Below, piece by piece: positions 60,319-64,000 of a DNA stretch of 64,000 bases. A program made the position numbers and the translations under genes. Every line of letters begins with the position of its first letter. Within the stretch, counting starts at the first letter, position 1. Source of the DNA: Thioalkalivibrio paradoxus ARh 1 (GTDB lineage: Bacteria > Pseudomonadota > Gammaproteobacteria > Ectothiorhodospirales > Ectothiorhodospiraceae); the NCBI RefSeq assembly GCF_000227685.2, contig NZ_CP007029.1, positions 1,338,501 to 1,402,500 on the forward strand, in the 5' to 3' direction. The notes beneath the pieces were generated by a model, which saw nothing but the letters and a program-made list of their open reading frames with translations, did no database searches and had not been told where the DNA came from.

Positions 60319-60645
60319 TCAGGCGCGGTAGCGGATCTCGGTGTTCTGAATCTCGCCGGTGGTGTCCAGCGAGAGGGTATCGACGCTCGGCGCCCGGTTC
60401 AGGATGTAGGCCGCCATCATGCGGCCCACGTCATGGTTCTCCCGTTCCAGCGCGCTCAGCAGCCGGTCGCCCACCACGCGCAGGCGGTCTTCGATCCCGG
60501 GCTGGCGCACCCACTCGCGCCCCATCTGGCAGCCCGCATCCATGTCGCGGTCCATCCGGTCGAAGAAGTCGCTGGCACCGGTCACGATCTCGTCCGGAAC
60601 GGTCAGCGTGTACAGCTGGTCGTCGATGATCACATTCAGGTCCAT
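60319..60645 (-). CDS. Conserved hypothetical protein, 108 aa
   Basis: Small acidic cytoplasmic protein beginning MDLNVIIDDQLYTLTVPDEI, then FFDRMDRDMDAGCQMGREWV and a helical middle, ending in polar strands (TTGEIQNTEIRYRA). No characterised family recognised. It follows the terminator of the hydrogenase operon on the same strand, so it is probably transcribed separately. Confidence 0.7.
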   Translation of the reverse strand: MDLNVIIDDQLYTLTVPDEIVTGASDFFDRMDRDMDAGCQMGREWVRQPGIEDRLRVVGDRLLSALERENHDVGRMMAAYILNRAPSVDTLSLDTTGEIQNTEIRYRA

Positions 60646-60826
60646 GGGTTGACGAGTTCTCCGTGTCGCTTGCAGCAGTGTGTCAGAGTGACGGCGGACC
60701 CGGCTGCCGGTCAAGAAACGGCCGAGGTCCACGGTCGGGCCATCGCCCGCGAGCAAACCGACTGACTGCGCCTTCGCATCGGCCGCAAGCGGTGGGATTC
60801 GGGTGGGGGCGTTGAAGAAAACGGAA

Positions 60827-60857
60827 AGGGCCGGGGCGAGAAGATCGCCCCGGCCCT
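60827..60857 (-). terminator. Rho-independent terminator of the group 1e hydrogenase operon
   Basis: A perfect 13-bp GC-rich stem (AGGGCCGGGGCGA / TCGCCCCGGCCCT) with a 5-nt loop, followed on the minus strand by TTCCGTTTTCTTC. It lies 60 bp beyond the hynL stop codon. The strongest intrinsic terminator in the window; the remaining gap to 60645 shows nothing else. Confidence 0.85.
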
Positions 60858-60916
60858 CGGCTGGCCGGGTGGGCCAGCAAGGCCGGAAGCACGCAGGCGG
60901 CTCCCGGAGTTCGGCG

Positions 60917-62656
60917 TCAGCTCACCTTGACGGTGACTCCCGGTTTCCCGTCGGGTCCGACCATGTGCACCGCGCAGGCGAGGCAGGGGTCGAAGCTGTG
61001 GATGGTCCGCAGGATCTCGAGCGGCTGCCCTTCGACCGCCAACTGATGGTTGTCCATTAGAGCCGCCTCGTACGGACCGGGCTGTCCTTCCGGATCGCGT
61101 GGCCCCGCGTTCCAGGTGGTCGGAACCACGGCCTGGTAGTTGGTCAGTGTCTGATCGTCGATCACCGCATAGTGCAGCAGTGCGCCGCGCGGGGCCTCCA
61201 TGTAGCCCACGCCTTTTGCGTGCTTCGGCCAACTCCGCGGGTTCCAGAGCTCGTCGTTGAAGACTTTCTGGTCGCCCGCCTTCATGTTGGCTACGAGATT
61301 GTCGTACCAGACCATCATGTTGTCGGCGATGATCTTCGACTCCAGGGTACGGGCGGCGGTACGGCCCATGGTCGAGAACATCGCTTCGACCGGAAGATCC
61401 AGCTGCGTCAGCGCCATTGTGGCGAGCTCGCGGGTTGGTTCGTGTCCGCTCGCATAGAGCATCAGCACGCGTGCCAGCGGGCCGACTTCCATCGCACGGC
61501 CGCGCCAGCGCGGCGCCTTCAGCCAGGAGTAGTCGTTCTCGACATCGAGATGCGAGTACGGCGGCTTCGGACCCGTGTAGTTCAGCTTGGTCTCGCCGTC
61601 GTAGGGGTGCAGTCCGGCATCCTTGCCATCCTCGTAGTCGTACCAGGAGTGCGCGATGTACTCCTGCACCTGCTCCGGATCGTTCAGATCCAGCGGGTGG
61701 ATCGTCGACAGATCGCGGTCGAGGATCACGCCCGGCGGGATCAGATAGTCGGACACGTCTCCGTAACCGGACGCAGGGAAATCGCCACAGGTGAGGAAGT
61801 TGCCCACGCCTTCGCCACGCTCGAACCAGTCCTTGTAGAAGCTCGCGATCGCGAGGGTGTCGGGTACGTAGACCTGGTCGATGAATTCCTGCATCTGCAG
61901 GATCGCGTCGCGCGCGATGCTCAGACCGGTGTCGTTGAACGTCGTCTGGCCGCTACCACCTGGGCCGCCGCTGAACGGGGAGGGTGCACCCCCGACCACG
62001 AAATTGGGATGCGGGTTCTTGCCGCCGAACACCGCGTGCAGCTTCGAGACGTCACGCTGCCACGCGAGCGCGTCGAGGTAGTGCGCGACCGCCATCAGGT
62101 TGGCTTCCGCCGGCAGCTTGTACTCGGGATGTCCCCAGTAGGCGTTTGCGAAGATGCCGAGCTGGCCGGACTCGACCAGATTCTTCACCTTCTTCTGCAC
62201 GTCGGCGAAGTACCCCGGCGAGGAGTTCCGGTATTTCGAGATCGACTGCGCCAGTTCCGAGGTCGCCTTCGGGTCTGCGTCCAGCGCGGAAACCACGTCC
62301 ACCCAGTCGAGCGCGTGCAGGTGGTAGAAATGCATCACGTGGTCGAGCACGTACTGCGCGCCGCTCATCAGGTTGCGGATCAGCTGTGCGTTCGGTGGGA
62401 TCGGATAGTCCAGCGCGTTCTCGATCGAGCGGATCGACGCCATGCCGTGCACCAGCGTGCAGACCCCACAGATGCGCTGGGTGAACGCCCAGGCATCGCG
62501 CGGGTCGCGGCCTTGCATGATGATCTCCAGGCCGCGCACCATGGTCCCTGAGCTGTATGCGCTCTGGATGCGGCCCTCGGCGTCCGTTTCCGCCTCGATG
62601 CGCAGGTGGCCCTCGATGCGGGTGACGGGGTCAACAACGATTCGTTCCGAACTCAT
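60917..62656 (-). CDS. hynL: Group 1e (Isp-type) [NiFe] hydrogenase large subunit
   Basis: Catalytic subunit of a membrane-linked uptake hydrogenase, 579 residues. It has the conserved DPVTRIEGHLRIE start, the proximal nickel motif RICGVCTLVHG near residue 61, PYSHLDVENDYSWLKAPRWRG and the distal nickel motif DPCLACAVHM followed by a 14-15-residue tail for protease removal. Adjacent isp2 identifies the group: in purple sulfur bacteria the order is hynS-isp1-isp2-hynL. GAGGAGG precedes the ATG, which shares one base with the isp2 stop. Confidence 0.94.
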   Translation of the reverse strand: MSSERIVVDPVTRIEGHLRIEAETDAEGRIQSAYSSGTMVRGLEIIMQGRDPRDAWAFTQRICGVCTLVHGMASIRSIENALDYPIPPNAQLIRNLMSGAQYVLDHVMHFYHLHALDWVDVVSALDADPKATSELAQSISKYRNSSPGYFADVQKKVKNLVESGQLGIFANAYWGHPEYKLPAEANLMAVAHYLDALAWQRDVSKLHAVFGGKNPHPNFVVGGAPSPFSGGPGGSGQTTFNDTGLSIARDAILQMQEFIDQVYVPDTLAIASFYKDWFERGEGVGNFLTCGDFPASGYGDVSDYLIPPGVILDRDLSTIHPLDLNDPEQVQEYIAHSWYDYEDGKDAGLHPYDGETKLNYTGPKPPYSHLDVENDYSWLKAPRWRGRAMEVGPLARVLMLYASGHEPTRELATMALTQLDLPVEAMFSTMGRTAARTLESKIIADNMMVWYDNLVANMKAGDQKVFNDELWNPRSWPKHAKGVGYMEAPRGALLHYAVIDDQTLTNYQAVVPTTWNAGPRDPEGQPGPYEAALMDNHQLAVEGQPLEILRTIHSFDPCLACAVHMVGPDGKPGVTVKVS

Positions 62657-64000
62657 TACTTAGCCTCCTCTAGATTGTCCGCCACCAGTTCGAGCAGGCT
62701 GTTCATTTCCTTGCCCCAGTTCAGCTTCTCGCCGCTGTCGTCGAAGTTCTGACGGCAGTTGGAACAGCTCGTCACCATCAGTTCCGCACCGGTGGCATCC
62801 AGTTGCCGGAACTTCGCGCCCATGACCTTGTAGCGCAGCGTATCGGCACGGTGGATGGTGATCACGCCGCCGCCGCCGCCGCAACAGACGTTCATGTCGC
62901 CGCCGCTTTCCGATTCCTTCAGCTCCACGCCCAGGGCTTCGAGCACCTTGCGGGGTGCTGGCGTGGCGCCGCCCCGGCGCGAGACCTGGCAGGGGTCGTG
63001 GAACGCCACCGTCTTGCCGAGCTTCTTCAGCTTGATCGCACCGGACTCGAGGGCCTCGGCGAGGAACTCGGAGATGTGCTGTACCTTGAAGGGCAGGGGC
63101 TTGCCGGCCATGTTCGCCCCCTGCCAGCGCAGCGCCTGGTAGGCGTGGCCGCACTCGGGGAGGATCACCAGCTTCGCGCCGATCTTTTCGGCCGCATTGA
63201 TGATCTTCATCGACATGTCCTTCTGCCACGCGGTGTTGCCGGAAAGCATGCCGAAGTTGGTCGCCTCGTAGCCGTCGGTGCGGAAGGTCCAGGACTTGCC
63301 CATGTGGTTCAGGATCTTGGCGGTCGCCGCCATCGATTCAGGGTATTTCTGGATTTCGATCGATGACATCAGTACCAGCACATCCGCCTGGTCTTCGTCG
63401 ACGTGCATATCGACTTCGTGCTCGTCGCCCATCCACTCGATGCGGTCCTCGAACACCTGCGGAGTTGCACCGAGGGGGCTGCCTTCGCGGTACGCCTTCT
63501 CGGTCACCGTGTACAGCTCGTGCGGGACAAGACCGGCGTGGAACATCGCGTGACGCGCCATCCCGACCAGCGTGGCGATGTCGATGCTCATCGGACAGAT
63601 CAGCGTGCAGCGTCCGCACATCGTGCAGGTGTCGTACAGCAGTTCCTGCCATTCCTTCAGTTCGTTGACCGTGACTTTCGGCTTCAGATTGAAAGTCTTG
63701 TAGAAGAACGCCAACGGGCCCGCCTCGCGCTTGTACGCCTGCTTGAACGGCTCGATCTTCCAGATCGGCGTGTGCCGTGGATCGCCGCTGGCCTCGTAGA
63801 ACGGACAGGCGTGGGCGCAGGCGCCGCAGTGGATGCACGCTTCCATGTAAGTCGCGGATACGCGCCCGAAGTCCTTGGCGAAGTTCAGCATCGCCTTCTC
63901 GATGCGCTGCTCGTTGCTCATTTCACCCTGGACGTCGAAACGTTCCTCGGGCTTGCGTACCGAGAGGCGCTTGGACTCGAGGTCGAGTTCGATTTCGGTA
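62656..64000 (-). CDS. isp2: Isp2, HdrD-like iron-sulfur subunit of the group 1e hydrogenase (5' end beyond window)
   Basis: Cytoplasmic electron-transfer protein related to heterodisulfide reductase HdrD. It has two [4Fe-4S] motifs (CIHCGACAHACPF and CTMCGRCTLICPM) and two CCG domains (CGHAYQALRW region; NVCCGGGGGV and SCSNCRQNF) like those binding noncubane clusters. An ATG lies at 63921, but the frame stays open with coding-type base use to the window edge (EIELDLESKRLSVRKPEERF), so the true start is probably at or just beyond base 64000. Isp1 and HynS should follow. Confidence 0.88.
   Translation of the reverse strand, partial: TEIELDLESKRLSVRKPEERFDVQGEMSNEQRIEKAMLNFAKDFGRVSATYMEACIHCGACAHACPFYEASGDPRHTPIWKIEPFKQAYKREAGPLAFFYKTFNLKPKVTVNELKEWQELLYDTCTMCGRCTLICPMSIDIATLVGMARHAMFHAGLVPHELYTVTEKAYREGSPLGATPQVFEDRIEWMGDEHEVDMHVDEDQADVLVLMSSIEIQKYPESMAATAKILNHMGKSWTFRTDGYEATNFGMLSGNTAWQKDMSMKIINAAEKIGAKLVILPECGHAYQALRWQGANMAGKPLPFKVQHISEFLAEALESGAIKLKKLGKTVAFHDPCQVSRRGGATPAPRKVLEALGVELKESESGGDMNVCCGGGGGVITIHRADTLRYKVMGAKFRQLDATGAELMVTSCSNCRQNFDDSGEKLNWGKEMNSLLELVADNLEEAK

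Overview
The window is GC-rich, densely packed bacterial chromosome from a gammaproteobacterium (serS, yajQ, slyX, rsmJ, birA, coaX, DUF423, lpp-like gene). Two [NiFe] hydrogenases, a cbb3 oxidase and an FNR/Anr-type regulator suggest a hydrogen/sulfur-oxidising lithotroph, perhaps of the Ectothiorhodospiraceae/Thioalkalivibrio type. The genus is an inference.

Layout. 0-3 kb: ccoNOQP (minus, ccoP cut by the window edge) with an Anr/FNR box upstream. 3.3-5.9 kb: metY, a DUF2390-type gene and fnr. 6.0-10.6 kb: group 3b soluble hydrogenase operon hydBGDA plus a maturation protease, with a second FNR-like box. 11-17 kb: LPS core/surface glycan genes (GT9, WaaP-like kinase, FkbM methyltransferase, GT2, two GT4). 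17-23 kb: cell-envelope genes, namely a VWA protein with 88-residue repeats, two L,D-transpeptidases flanking an Lpp/OprI-like lipoprotein, and another lipoprotein. 23.8-32.5 kb: membrane patatin, serS, a tandem thioredoxin protein, yajQ and a Rieske-fold protein that has lost its cluster ligands. 32.7-34.1 kb: an IS110/IS1111 element inserted in one of four copies of a ~190 bp palindromic repeat. 34-39.6 kb: rsmJ-slyX-dehydrogenase, a BI-1/YccA protein, SulP transporter and tRNA-Ser(UGA). 40-47.6 kb: universal stress protein, an exported unknown, and a c-di-GMP sensor operon (NMT1-type binding lipoprotein, PhnD-PAS-GGDEF-EAL protein, isoaspartyl peptidase). 47.8-49.5 kb: three small secreted proteins with exact 11-residue curlin-type repeats plus a fourth secreted protein. 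50-60.6 kb: Met-rich membrane protein, LEA-2 lipoprotein, lytic transglycosylase, birA-coaX, a DUF255-type thioredoxin protein, cyclic-nucleotide-binding protein, DUF2867-type and UbiA/MenA-type genes. 60.8-64 kb: the end of a group 1e hydrogenase operon (isp2-hynL).

How it fits together: Fnr probably couples low oxygen to the high-affinity oxidase and the soluble hydrogenase. The group 1e enzyme feeds electrons from H2 through an HdrD-like subunit. Much of the rest is envelope biology. The most novel-looking items are the curlin-repeat cluster, the IS1111 element with a candidate guide RNA matching its repeat target, and the cluster-less Rieske protein.
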